Below are positions 1 to 5,246 of a stretch of 5,246 nucleotides of DNA, piece after piece. The DNA is from an uncultured Isosphaeraceae bacterium (GTDB lineage: Bacteria; Planctomycetota; Planctomycetia; Isosphaerales; Isosphaeraceae). The position numbers and the translations under genes were made by a program. Location of the stretch: contig CALCIC010000303.1 of the NCBI GenBank assembly GCA_937907405.1, positions 1 to 5,246 of the forward strand, given 5' to 3'. Position 1 is the stretch's first letter. Every line of letters begins with the position of its first letter. The notes under the pieces were generated by a model. It had not been told where the DNA came from, ran no database searches, and worked only from the letters and a program-made list of their open reading frames with translations.

Positions 1-450
1 CAACGCGTCAGCCACGTAATGGTCGGCGAGTTCATGATCGCCCGCGAAGATCGCCTCAAGCGGAACGTCGAGCGCGGGCTTCGGCCTGCCGTCGAGATAG
101 ATCTTTATGTGCTCGTTCTTGCGGTCGAGCAGGCCCGGACGCTCGCCGCTGGTGTGCGTCGTCCAGATCCGCTGGATCACGCCGGGACCGTCCAACTCGG
201 CGAGGACCGAGTCGCCTTCCTCGACGCGGATCTTCGAATACGTGCCTTTGAATCCGTCGTCGTTCCCCCCCGTCCGGTCGTACGAGCTGAACCCGACGAC
301 GTGGACCCCCGGGGCGCGCAAACGAGCGAGGCGGTCGAGTTCGTGAAGATCGACGGGCGAACCCGAAGGGACGTAGCCGGGCGCCGCGACGGGCCGATCC
401 TGGCCGGCCAGGGCGATCGCAAGGACGGGGACGAGGATGATCAGGTTCAT
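1..450 (-). CDS. DUF2961 / GH172-family protein, N-terminal part (3' end off the window)
   Basis: The minus strand is open from an ATG at 450 to the left edge, giving 150 residues with no stop. Residues 3-15 form a hydrophobic stretch ending in Ala-Leu-Ala, a likely signal peptide, so the protein is probably exported. The start of the DUF2961 domain follows: a leader with DLHELDRLARLR (34-45), then FSSYDRTGGNDDGF (54-67) and DGPGVIQRIWTTH (87-99), the two hallmark N-terminal motifs of this family. Known members include GH172 enzymes acting on difructose dianhydrides and arabino-/fructofuranosides; the catalytic glutamates of the family lie further C-terminal and are not visible here, so activity and substrate cannot be judged. 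Family members are usually 350 residues or more, so at least half is missing. It is transcribed divergently from the peptidase gene. The start is uncertain: the chosen ATG has only a weak upstream purine stretch and no basic residue before the hydrophobic core, whereas an in-frame ATG at 552 would add 34 residues. Family call is firm, function open. Confidence 0.85.
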   Translation of the reverse strand, partial: MNLIILVPVLAIALAGQDRPVAAPGYVPSGSPVDLHELDRLARLRAPGVHVVGFSSYDRTGGNDDGFKGTYSKIRVEEGDSVLAELDGPGVIQRIWTTHTSGERPGLLDRKNEHIKIYLDGRPKPALDVPLEAIFAGDHELADHYVADAL

Positions 451-624
451 CAGCGTGGGTACTCGTTCGCGGCGTAGGGAAGGATTCGGCCGAAAGCACG
501 ATGCTGGAAACGGGTTGAGAAGCGCCGTATCCTGGTGCGGACTTCGGGACATGCCCGGCGGTCCTGAGTGTGCGGCCCCCCGCGACCCGCTGTCAAGCGT
601 CCGCGTTCCTGGAAAGGCTCCTCG
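451..624. promoter_or_regulatory. Divergent intergenic region between the GH172-like and M28 peptidase genes
   Basis: These 174 bases separate two genes pointing away from each other, so they should hold both promoters. I find no convincing -35/-10 pair in either direction. TTGAGA at 515-520 resembles a -35 box but has no matching -10 at proper spacing. An imperfect inverted repeat lies at 539-564 (GGAC and CGGG on the left, CCCG and GTCC on the right, around the loop ACATG). The region also contains the in-frame alternative ATG (552-550, minus) of the leftward gene. Confidence 0.5.
611..617 (+). promoter_or_regulatory. Ribosome binding site of the M28 peptidase gene
   Basis: GGAAAGG lies 7 bases before the ATG at 625. 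It decides the start: the same reading frame is open further upstream, with an ATG at 568, but only the 625 start has a Shine-Dalgarno-like site and places a basic-plus-hydrophobic export signal at the very N-terminus. Confidence 0.7.
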
Positions 625-2967
625 ATGAATCGCAACGCACGGCGTCTGTGCTTCCTTGCTCTCAGCGCTTGTCTTCTTGGGCCGTTGCGTCTCGCGGCGT
701 CCGAGCCCCCGGAAACGGCGATGCTCGGCTTCGCGCCGGCGTCGCGCGACGAGCATCGCGAGGCTGAGGTCCGAGCTTTGGCGGTCCCCACCCCCAAGAG
801 CGCCCGGAGCTGGCTTCGGACGCTGACGGCCGAACCCCACGTCGCCGGGACCGACGCCGACCGCCGCACCGCCGAGTTCGTCCGCGACCGTCTGAAGGAA
901 TGGGGATGGTCGGTCGAGATCGTTCCTTACGAGGTCCTTCTCAACTACCCGGGCTCGCGACCGACGCTCCAAATTCTTCGTCCCGAAGTCATAAGCCTCG
1001 ACGTCGAGGAAAAGCCCGTCGTCACCGACAAGGATACGGCGAACTCGCTCGCCTTCCCGTCATTCAACGGCTACGGCGCGTCGGGGACCGTCCAAGGCCA
1101 GGTGGTTTATGTGAACTACGCGCGGCCCGAGGACTTCAACGCCGTCGAGAAGCTCGGCGTCTCCGTCAAGGACAAGATCGTCCTCGCCCGCTACGGCGGC
1201 CTGTTTCGCGGACTGAAGGTGCTCAACGCCCAGAAGCGCGGGGCGAAGGGGATCTTGATTTATTCCGACCCCGGCGACGACGGTTACGTCGAGGGGGACG
1301 TCTACCCCGACGGCCCCTATCGGCCCGAATCGGCCGTGCAGCGCGGCAGCGTCCAGTTCCTGTCGCTCGGCCCCGGCGATCCCTCGACGCCGAACGGACC
1401 CTCGACCCCCGGCGCGGATCGCCTGCCGTTCGATCAGTTTCAAGGCTTTCCGCTCGATGACAAGGAGCGGGCCGCGTGGGAGAAGAAGACCGGCCTCAAG
1501 CGGGACGAGTACTTCGCCACGATCCCCTCGCTGCCGATCGGCTACGGCGCGGCGGAAAAGATCCTCAGGCGACTGGCCGGCGCCAACGTCCCCAAGGGCT
1601 GGCAAGGGGGCCTGCCCCTGGCCTACCACGTCGGGCCTGGGCCGGTCGAGGTGCGGCTTCACGTTTACAACGAGTACGCGTTGCGGACGATCTGGAACGT
1701 CGTCGCCAAGCTCCCCGGCGCGGTCGAGCCCGATCGCTGGGTGATGCTGGGCAATCACCGAGACGCCTGGGTGTACGGCGCGGCCGATCCCGGCAGCGGC
1801 ACCGCGGCGACCCTCGAAACCTGCCGGGCCCTCGGCGAAGCCGTCCGCGCCGGCTGGAAGCCGCGCCGGACGATCGTCTACGCAAGCTGGGACGCCGAGG
1901 AGTACGGCCTGGTCGGCTCGACCGAATGGGCCGAGCAGTTCGCCGACGAGCTCGACCGCAAGGCCGCGTTAATGCTCAACGTCGACGTCGCCGTGTCCGG
2001 CCCCGACATGCGGTTGAGCGGCGTCCCGTCGCTCCGCGACCTGCTGCTCGAATCAGCCGCCGCCGTGGTCGACGTTCGCTCGGGCCGATCGCTCCGCGAC
2101 GTCTGGCTCGAATCCCAACGCAACGCCTGGGCCGCGAATCTCACGCTCGACCACGTCGACTCGTTCTGGCTCCGGCCGAGGAATCTCAATCAACGTCGGA
2201 ACGAGGCCCGCGACTTTGCGCCGCATTTGAACCCGCTAGGCTCTGGCTCCGACTACACGGCGTTCATCGATCACCTTGGCGTGGCGTCGCTGGACGTCGG
2301 GTTTTCGGGCAGGTACGGCGTCTATCACTCGATGTACGACGATTTCAACTGGATGGAGAAGTTCGGCGATCCCGAATTCCTCACGCATACGATGGCGGCG
2401 CGGCTCTATACGGTCCTTCTCATGCGCGCCGCGCGCGCCGACGTACTCCCCTTCCGTTTCGTCCCTTATGCAAAAGCCCTTCGCCAGTACGTGGATGAGC
2501 TACGGCTGATGCGTCTCCGTAAGGTCCGCAAGTCCGAGAAGCCTGGATCGCCCGCGGAGAAAGAATTCCAGGGCGCGGGCGACCTCGCCGACTCGGTTCT
2601 CCGGTTTGACGAACAAGCCCGAGAGCTCGACCAGGCGCTCGACGCCCTCGCATTAAAGGACGGAGCGAGCGCCGAGGCGATTGAAGCGCTCAACGCGGCC
2701 CTTACACGGCTGGAGCGGGCGTTCCTGATCCCAGGCGGGCTCGACGGCCGTCCGTGGTTCAAGCACGCAGTCTACGCGCCCGGGCTGACGACCGGATACG
2801 CCTCCTGGCCGTTGCCGGCGGTCCGCGAGGCGATCGAGATGAACAAGGAAGACAAGCTGAAGGGGGCCGTCGACAGGACGACCGCCGCCGTCGACGCGGC
2901 GACGGAATCGCTCAAAAAGGCGTCGGCCCTCGCGGTGGAGGCCGCGAAAACCGTCCCGCCGAGGTGA
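625..2967 (+). CDS. Exported M28-family zinc peptidase, glutamate carboxypeptidase II-like
   Basis: This 780-residue protein is predicted to be an extracytoplasmic exopeptidase removing residues from peptides with a two-zinc centre. The layout follows human GCPII (750 residues). An export signal (Arg-rich n-region, hydrophobic 8-25) is followed by a first protease segment with EPHVAGT, a PA-type domain (about 117-350; FRG at 194-196, YSDPGDDGY), the M28 core (about 350-605) and a helical TfR-like dimerisation domain (about 606-770; LERAF, RPWFKHAVYAP). Zinc ligands match the family: H378 (NHRDAW), bridging D388 (ADPGSG), E426, D454 and H568 (VYHSMYDD). E425 in SWDAEEYGL is the general base. 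In the substrate pocket, counterparts of GCPII R210, Y552 and Y700 are kept (R195, Y567, Y725). The glutamate side-chain contacts N257 and K699 read S242 and G724, and the S1 arginines R534/R536 read D557 and G559, so strict acidic-dipeptide specificity is unlikely. The signal could be type I (cleavage near LAA-S26) or a lipobox (L13-S14-A15-C16). A terminator follows the stop. The family is certain; the substrate is unknown. Confidence 0.95.
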   Translation: MNRNARRLCFLALSACLLGPLRLAASEPPETAMLGFAPASRDEHREAEVRALAVPTPKSARSWLRTLTAEPHVAGTDADRRTAEFVRDRLKEWGWSVEIVPYEVLLNYPGSRPTLQILRPEVISLDVEEKPVVTDKDTANSLAFPSFNGYGASGTVQGQVVYVNYARPEDFNAVEKLGVSVKDKIVLARYGGLFRGLKVLNAQKRGAKGILIYSDPGDDGYVEGDVYPDGPYRPESAVQRGSVQFLSLGPGDPSTPNGPSTPGADRLPFDQFQGFPLDDKERAAWEKKTGLKRDEYFATIPSLPIGYGAAEKILRRLAGANVPKGWQGGLPLAYHVGPGPVEVRLHVYNEYALRTIWNVVAKLPGAVEPDRWVMLGNHRDAWVYGAADPGSGTAATLETCRALGEAVRAGWKPRRTIVYASWDAEEYGLVGSTEWAEQFADELDRKAALMLNVDVAVSGPDMRLSGVPSLRDLLLESAAAVVDVRSGRSLRDVWLESQRNAWAANLTLDHVDSFWLRPRNLNQRRNEARDFAPHLNPLGSGSDYTAFIDHLGVASLDVGFSGRYGVYHSMYDDFNWMEKFGDPEFLTHTMAARLYTVLLMRAARADVLPFRFVPYAKALRQYVDELRLMRLRKVRKSEKPGSPAEKEFQGAGDLADSVLRFDEQARELDQALDALALKDGASAEAIEALNAALTRLERAFLIPGGLDGRPWFKHAVYAPGLTTGYASWPLPAVREAIEMNKEDKLKGAVDRTTAAVDAATESLKKASALAVEAAKTVPPR

Positions 2968-2989
2968 TCGATTTACGCATCCGAGAGCG

Positions 2990-3016
2990 ACGCCGTTTCC
3001 GTGGGGCGGCGTTTTT
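2990..3016 (+). terminator. Intrinsic terminator after the M28 peptidase gene
   Basis: ACGCCG (2990-2995) pairs perfectly with CGGCGT (3007-3012). The stem can extend inward through three U-G pairs and a C-G pair to a CGT loop. Four more Ts (3013-3016) follow the stem, forming a short U-tract. It starts 23 bases after the peptidase stop codon, the expected place for a Rho-independent terminator. It implies that the downstream transporter gene has its own promoter or depends on readthrough. Confidence 0.75.
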
Positions 3017-3039
3017 GGTTGAATACCCTATTCGACCAA
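3015..3039. repeat. 25-bp near-perfect inverted repeat upstream of the transporter gene
   Basis: TTGGTTGAATA (3015-3025), spacer CCC, TATTCGACCAA (3029-3039). Ten of eleven positions are complementary and the eleventh is T opposite G, which would still pair in RNA. It is clearly more A+T-rich than the surroundings and ends 52 bases before the transporter start codon. No T-run follows it on either strand, so it is not an obvious terminator. Its dyad symmetry suits an operator for a dimeric regulator, or a hairpin in the 5' leader if transcription starts upstream. Role not shown by sequence alone. Confidence 0.6.
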
Positions 3040-3040
3040 T

Positions 3041-3052
3041 TCGGCGCGCCGA
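3041..3052. repeat. 12-bp perfect palindrome
   Basis: TCGGCGCGCCGA is its own reverse complement and begins one base after the 25-bp inverted repeat. Short G+C palindromes of this kind arise easily in such DNA, so on its own it means little. It is recorded because it is one of three dyads in 60 bases. Confidence 0.4.
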
Positions 3053-3058
3053 CGCTCG

Positions 3059-3074
3059 CTCCGGCTCGCCGGAG
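3059..3074 (+). promoter_or_regulatory. Small hairpin overlapping the Shine-Dalgarno region of the transporter gene
   Basis: CTCCGG (3059-3064) pairs perfectly with CCGGAG (3069-3074) around a four-base loop CTCG. Its right arm includes GGAG (3071-3074), the upstream half of the purine-rich ribosome binding region. The better placed AAGGA (3077-3081) stays unpaired. The hairpin could lower or tune translation initiation, but this is inference. Confidence 0.4.
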
Positions 3075-3081
3075 AGAAGGA
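3071..3081 (+). promoter_or_regulatory. Ribosome binding site of the transporter gene
   Basis: A purine-only stretch containing GGAG and AAGGA. AAGGA ends 10 bases before the ATG at 3092, slightly long but acceptable spacing. It supports the 3092 start, which also leaves a short cytoplasmic N-terminus (about 18 residues) before the first membrane helix, as usual for this family. Confidence 0.7.
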
Positions 3082-3091
3082 ACTAATACGA

Positions 3092-4585
3092 ATGAACTCC
3101 CCCACGTCCGCCGCTCCCCACTCCGTGACCTTGCCCCGAGTGCTGGGGCCGCTCACCGCGCTCTGCGTCGTCGTCGGGTCGGTCATCGGCTCCGGGATCT
3201 TCATCGTGCCGGCCAGCGTCGCCAAGGAGGTGCCGTTTCTGGGTGGGATCATCGCCGTCTGGATCATCGGCGGCGCGTTCTCGGCGGCGGGGGCGCTCAC
3301 AATGGCCGAACTCGGGGCCATGATGCCCCGGGCCGGCGGTCCTTACGTCTACCTTCGCGAAGCGTACGGGCCGATCCCCGCGTTCCTGTTCGGCTGGTCG
3401 GAATTCACGGTCTCGCGCGCCGGGTCGATGGCGACGCTGGCCGCGGCGTTCGCCCGGTATTTCATCCAGATCGTCCCCCCTCCGTCATTCGTCGGCGGCG
3501 CGGTCTGGCAGGCGGCCGCCGCTTGCACCGCGATTGCGATCGTGACGGTCGTCAACATCTTGGGGACGCGTGGCGGCGGCGGGCTTCAGGTCGCCGGGAC
3601 CTTCGTGAAAGTCGGCGGCGTGCTCGCGTTGATCGGATTGCCGTTCTTCGTGACGGGCGGGAGCGTCAGCAATCTCGGGCCGATCTGGCCGGAACGCGTC
3701 GACGGCTCGCTGTTCGCCGGCGTCATGGCGGCGATGGTCGGCATCTTGTGGGCTTACGACGGCTGGATGAACGTCACGCCGCTGGCCGAGGAGATCAAGG
3801 AGCCCGAGAAGAACATCCCCCGGGCGATGATCTGGGGGATGGCGGTCCTGGTCTCCCTCTACGTGGCGGTGACGCTCTCCTATCACTACGTCCTGCCGAT
3901 GGCCGAGATGGCCGCCGCCGACGAGCCCCAGGGAGGCATCACAAAGGCCGTGGCCGCCGTTTATTGCAAGGCGCTCCTGGGCGGCTACGGCGTGATCGCG
4001 ATCTCCGCCCTGGTGATGTGCTCGACGTTCATCTCGCTCAACGGCAACGCGCTCACGGGGCCGCGCTCCTATTTCGCGATCGCTCGCGACGGGATGCTTC
4101 CCGAATGGTTTCAGCGCGTCCATCCTCGGTTTCAGACTCCCGCCCCGGCGATCTTCTCTCAGGGCTTGTGGGCGATCATCCTGACCGCGGCGGGGACGGC
4201 GCTGGTCGTCATGCCGCCTCCCGGCTCGACCTCCAACGTGCCGGAGTTCCTCGGTTCCGCATTGCGGACGCTGCACAAGACGCCGCTGTACGACATTCTT
4301 CGCACTTACGTGATCTTCGGCGCGACGATCTTCTACATGCTGACGATCACCAGCGTCTTCGTGCTCCGCTTCAAGCGGCCCGACCTGCCGCGCCCCTACC
4401 GCACGTGGGGCTACCCGTTCACGCCGTTGCTGTTCATCCTCGGGTCGTGCGTGCTGCTGGGCGACATGCTCCGGAACGAGCAGAGCCGGGGCCAGGCGGT
4501 CGCCGGCGCCGTACTGATGCTGCTCGGGCTCCCCGTCTACTTCTGGTTCCGCAAGCCGTCCCGCCAGGTCGCGTCAGCCGATTGA
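3092..4585 (+). CDS. APC-superfamily amino acid permease, LAT-type
   Basis: A 497-residue inner-membrane protein predicted to carry amino acids by exchange or ion-coupled uptake. About 12 hydrophobic segments are visible, at roughly 20-40, 49-72, 92-122, 135-155, 167-188, 205-228, 245-270, 298-320, 350-374, 402-424, 440-460 and 470-490. Helix 1 holds the unwound-helix signature GSGIF (33-37), where APC transporters bind the substrate amino and carboxyl groups. Helix 6 holds WAYDGWMNV (220-228), followed by the loop AEEIKEPEKNIPRA, highly typical of LAT/SLC7-like and SteT-like exchangers. The loop after helix 10 has RPDLPRPYRTWGYP, another family mark. Unusual is a stretch of about 26 residues between helices 9 and 10 (about 375-400, containing an amphipathic FLGSALRTLHKTP); many relatives have almost no linker there. 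The gene lies 124 bases after the peptidase gene, behind a terminator and a group of inverted repeats that may control it. Its 3' end overlaps the converging reductase gene by 12 bases. Family is sure; the transported amino acid cannot be read from the sequence. Confidence 0.93.
   Translation: MNSPTSAAPHSVTLPRVLGPLTALCVVVGSVIGSGIFIVPASVAKEVPFLGGIIAVWIIGGAFSAAGALTMAELGAMMPRAGGPYVYLREAYGPIPAFLFGWSEFTVSRAGSMATLAAAFARYFIQIVPPPSFVGGAVWQAAAACTAIAIVTVVNILGTRGGGGLQVAGTFVKVGGVLALIGLPFFVTGGSVSNLGPIWPERVDGSLFAGVMAAMVGILWAYDGWMNVTPLAEEIKEPEKNIPRAMIWGMAVLVSLYVAVTLSYHYVLPMAEMAAADEPQGGITKAVAAVYCKALLGGYGVIAISALVMCSTFISLNGNALTGPRSYFAIARDGMLPEWFQRVHPRFQTPAPAIFSQGLWAIILTAAGTALVVMPPPGSTSNVPEFLGSALRTLHKTPLYDILRTYVIFGATIFYMLTITSVFVLRFKRPDLPRPYRTWGYPFTPLLFILGSCVLLGDMLRNEQSRGQAVAGAVLMLLGLPVYFWFRKPSRQVASAD
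4574..4585. other. Tail-to-tail overlap of two convergent genes
   Basis: The transporter stop (TGA, 4583-4585, plus) lies beyond the stop of the RmlD-like gene (TGA at 4576-4574, minus). Twelve bases therefore code on both strands: the last residues of ...SAD on one and ...IG on the other. There is no space between the genes for a terminator, so each transcript must run into the other gene. Confidence 0.85.
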
Positions 4586-5246
4586 TCGCCGCACCGCCTC
4601 CTCGATCGACGGTCGATCCAGATCGGGAAGCAAATCGGCGAGCCGCGTCGTGGCGAGCGACAGGTCGGCCGGGCGCGGTTCGTTGAACGCGACCTCGGCC
4701 CGGCCGTTGGAGGAGACGAGCGACCCGTCGAGGCCGAGTGCGTCGGCGACCCGTCTCATGAACGCGAATCGGCTCAACCGTTCTCGGCCGCCGACGTGCG
4801 CGAGCCCCTCGAAATCCGAGCCGACGAACGCGACCAGCGCCTCGGCCGCCGTTTGGTAATCGAGCGGCGTGCGGTACTCGTCGTGAAAGAACGTCTGCGG
4901 AGTCCCGGCGCGGAGGGCCCCGACGGCGCGGTCGAAGAAACCCGGGCGACCGCAACGCGTCGGCCCGAACAAGAGCGACAGCCTGGCGACGACCCCGCCG
5001 GGAGCGCGCAGCACGGCGAGCTCCGCCTCGCGCTTGGTCCGCCCGTAGGCGAGTATCGGGGCCGGCTCGTCATCCTCGACGTACCACGATCGCGCGCCGT
5101 CGAAGACCATGTCGGTCGACGTGAACACGATCCGGCGGCCCCGATCGCGGCACCAATCCGCCAGGTGGCGGGGCGCGTCCACGTTGACGATCCGACCCCG
5201 CTCGGGGGCCTTGAAGACCTGATCCGCGGCGCTCACGGCGCCGGCG
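4574..5246 (-). CDS. RmlD-like SDR reductase (dTDP-4-dehydrorhamnose reductase family), C-terminal part
   Basis: The reading frame is open from the right edge to a stop at 4574, giving 223 visible residues. RmlD-type enzymes reduce a nucleotide-bound 4-keto sugar with NAD(P)H in the cytoplasm, for example the last step to dTDP-L-rhamnose. Visible marks: a VNVDAPRHLAD helix; TSTDMVFDG (5122-5096), matching the family STDYVFDG with Met for Tyr; the catalytic YGRTK (5047-5033, the YxxxK of SDR enzymes); HDEYRTPLDYQTAAEAL; and a substrate-domain end GRERLSRFAFMRRVADALGL and RPADLSLATTRLADLLP. The GTG at 5236 could pass for a start, but the frame continues upstream, and the residues around it align with the middle of the Rossmann domain (the N-A-A segment near residue 60 of RmlD). 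The true start and the GxxGxxG nucleotide motif therefore lie outside, with about 60-70 residues missing. No other sugar-nucleotide genes are in view, so a rhamnose role is only one option; other RmlD_sub_bind proteins act on other sugars. Confidence 0.88.
   Translation of the reverse strand, partial: AGAVSAADQVFKAPERGRIVNVDAPRHLADWCRDRGRRIVFTSTDMVFDGARSWYVEDDEPAPILAYGRTKREAELAVLRAPGGVVARLSLLFGPTRCGRPGFFDRAVGALRAGTPQTFFHDEYRTPLDYQTAAEALVAFVGSDFEGLAHVGGRERLSRFAFMRRVADALGLDGSLVSSNGRAEVAFNEPRPADLSLATTRLADLLPDLDRPSIEEAVRRSIG
4604..4618. repeat. 15-bp inverted repeat inside the RmlD-like coding end
   Basis: GATCGAC (4604-4610), one central G, GTCGATC (4612-4618). It lies 18 bases past the transporter stop codon and inside the coding sequence of the converging gene (residues LDRPSIE). 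A transcript hairpin is possible after opening the innermost pairs, but no T-run follows, so a terminator role for the transporter is unsupported. Confidence 0.3.

Noticed and set aside
265..271. Run of seven Cs (Gs on the coding strand) in the GH172-like gene, as a possible phase-variation tract
   Set aside because: It encodes the conserved Arg-Thr-Gly-Gly-Asn motif in the correct frame, and seven is short for a slippage switch in this G+C-rich background.
19..477. Plus-strand open frame of 152 codons at the left edge
   Set aside because: It is antisense to the GH172-like gene, which has recognisable DUF2961 motifs; the plus frame has no family resemblance.
450..869. Minus-strand open frame of 139 codons across the divergent intergenic region
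   Set aside because: It covers the signal peptide and first conserved segment of the peptidase on the opposite strand, is Arg/Ser-rich and matches no family.
1060..1758. Minus-strand open frame of 232 codons inside the peptidase gene
   Set aside because: It is antisense to well-conserved PA and M28 coding sequence and shows no recognisable domain; long antisense frames are expected in high-G+C DNA.
2029..2114. Two 26-base near-identical segments 60 bases apart in the peptidase gene (SLRDLLLES and SLRDVWLES)
   Set aside because: Aligned with GCPII, the two copies fall on different positions of the normal protein and no extra length is present, so recent duplication is unlikely; similar codons on similar helices explain it.
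3485..4276. Minus-strand open frame of 263 codons inside the transporter gene
   Set aside because: Composition rich in Arg, His and Asp, no motif, and fully antisense to a conserved transporter.
3001..4686. Plus-strand open frame of 561 codons overlapping the transporter
   Set aside because: It is extremely rich in Arg, Gly and Ala, with no family motif, and is the shifted frame of the transporter, whose own frame shows clear membrane helices and conserved motifs.
4574..5236. GTG at 5236 as the true start of the RmlD-like gene
   Set aside because: The frame stays open to the edge and the residues there align with the middle of the Rossmann domain; starting here would remove the nucleotide-binding motif.

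Overview
The window is high-G+C bacterial chromosomal DNA (roughly two thirds G+C by eye, with codon third positions strongly G/C). It carries four protein-coding genes: two complete and two cut by the window edges. There are no RNA genes, CRISPR arrays or mobile elements that I can see. The gene content (a secreted DUF2961/GH172-type protein, a large secreted glutamate-carboxypeptidase-like M28 peptidase, an APC-type transporter and an RmlD-like reductase), together with codon use and weak or variable Shine-Dalgarno sites, would fit a planctomycete of the Isosphaeraceae type. That placement is an inference from general resemblance, not a proven identification.

Layout. Positions 1-450 (minus strand) hold the N-terminal 150 residues of a DUF2961/GH172-family protein, whose 3' part lies off the left edge. 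A divergent intergenic region (451-624) separates it from a complete gene at 625-2967 (plus) for a 780-residue exported M28 zinc peptidase of the glutamate carboxypeptidase II (GCPII) type. Positions 2968-3091 hold a good intrinsic terminator followed by three closely packed inverted repeats, the last overlapping the ribosome binding site of the next gene. Positions 3092-4585 (plus) encode a complete 497-residue, about 12-helix APC-superfamily amino acid transporter of the LAT type. Positions 4574-5246 (minus) encode the C-terminal 223 residues of an RmlD-like sugar-nucleotide reductase, converging on the transporter with a 12-bp overlap of the two coding ends.

How the genes may work together. 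The peptidase would act outside the cytoplasm, trimming residues from peptides, and the transporter could import the released amino acids. This is a plausible scavenging pair, but the terminator between them argues for separate transcription units. The GH172-type protein (glycan breakdown) and the RmlD-like protein (deoxysugar-nucleotide formation) point to carbohydrate metabolism and have no evident tie to the peptidase. Nothing here amounts to a clearly undescribed multi-gene system. The points most worth a second look are the inverted-repeat cluster upstream of the transporter and the altered substrate pocket of the GCPII-like peptidase.
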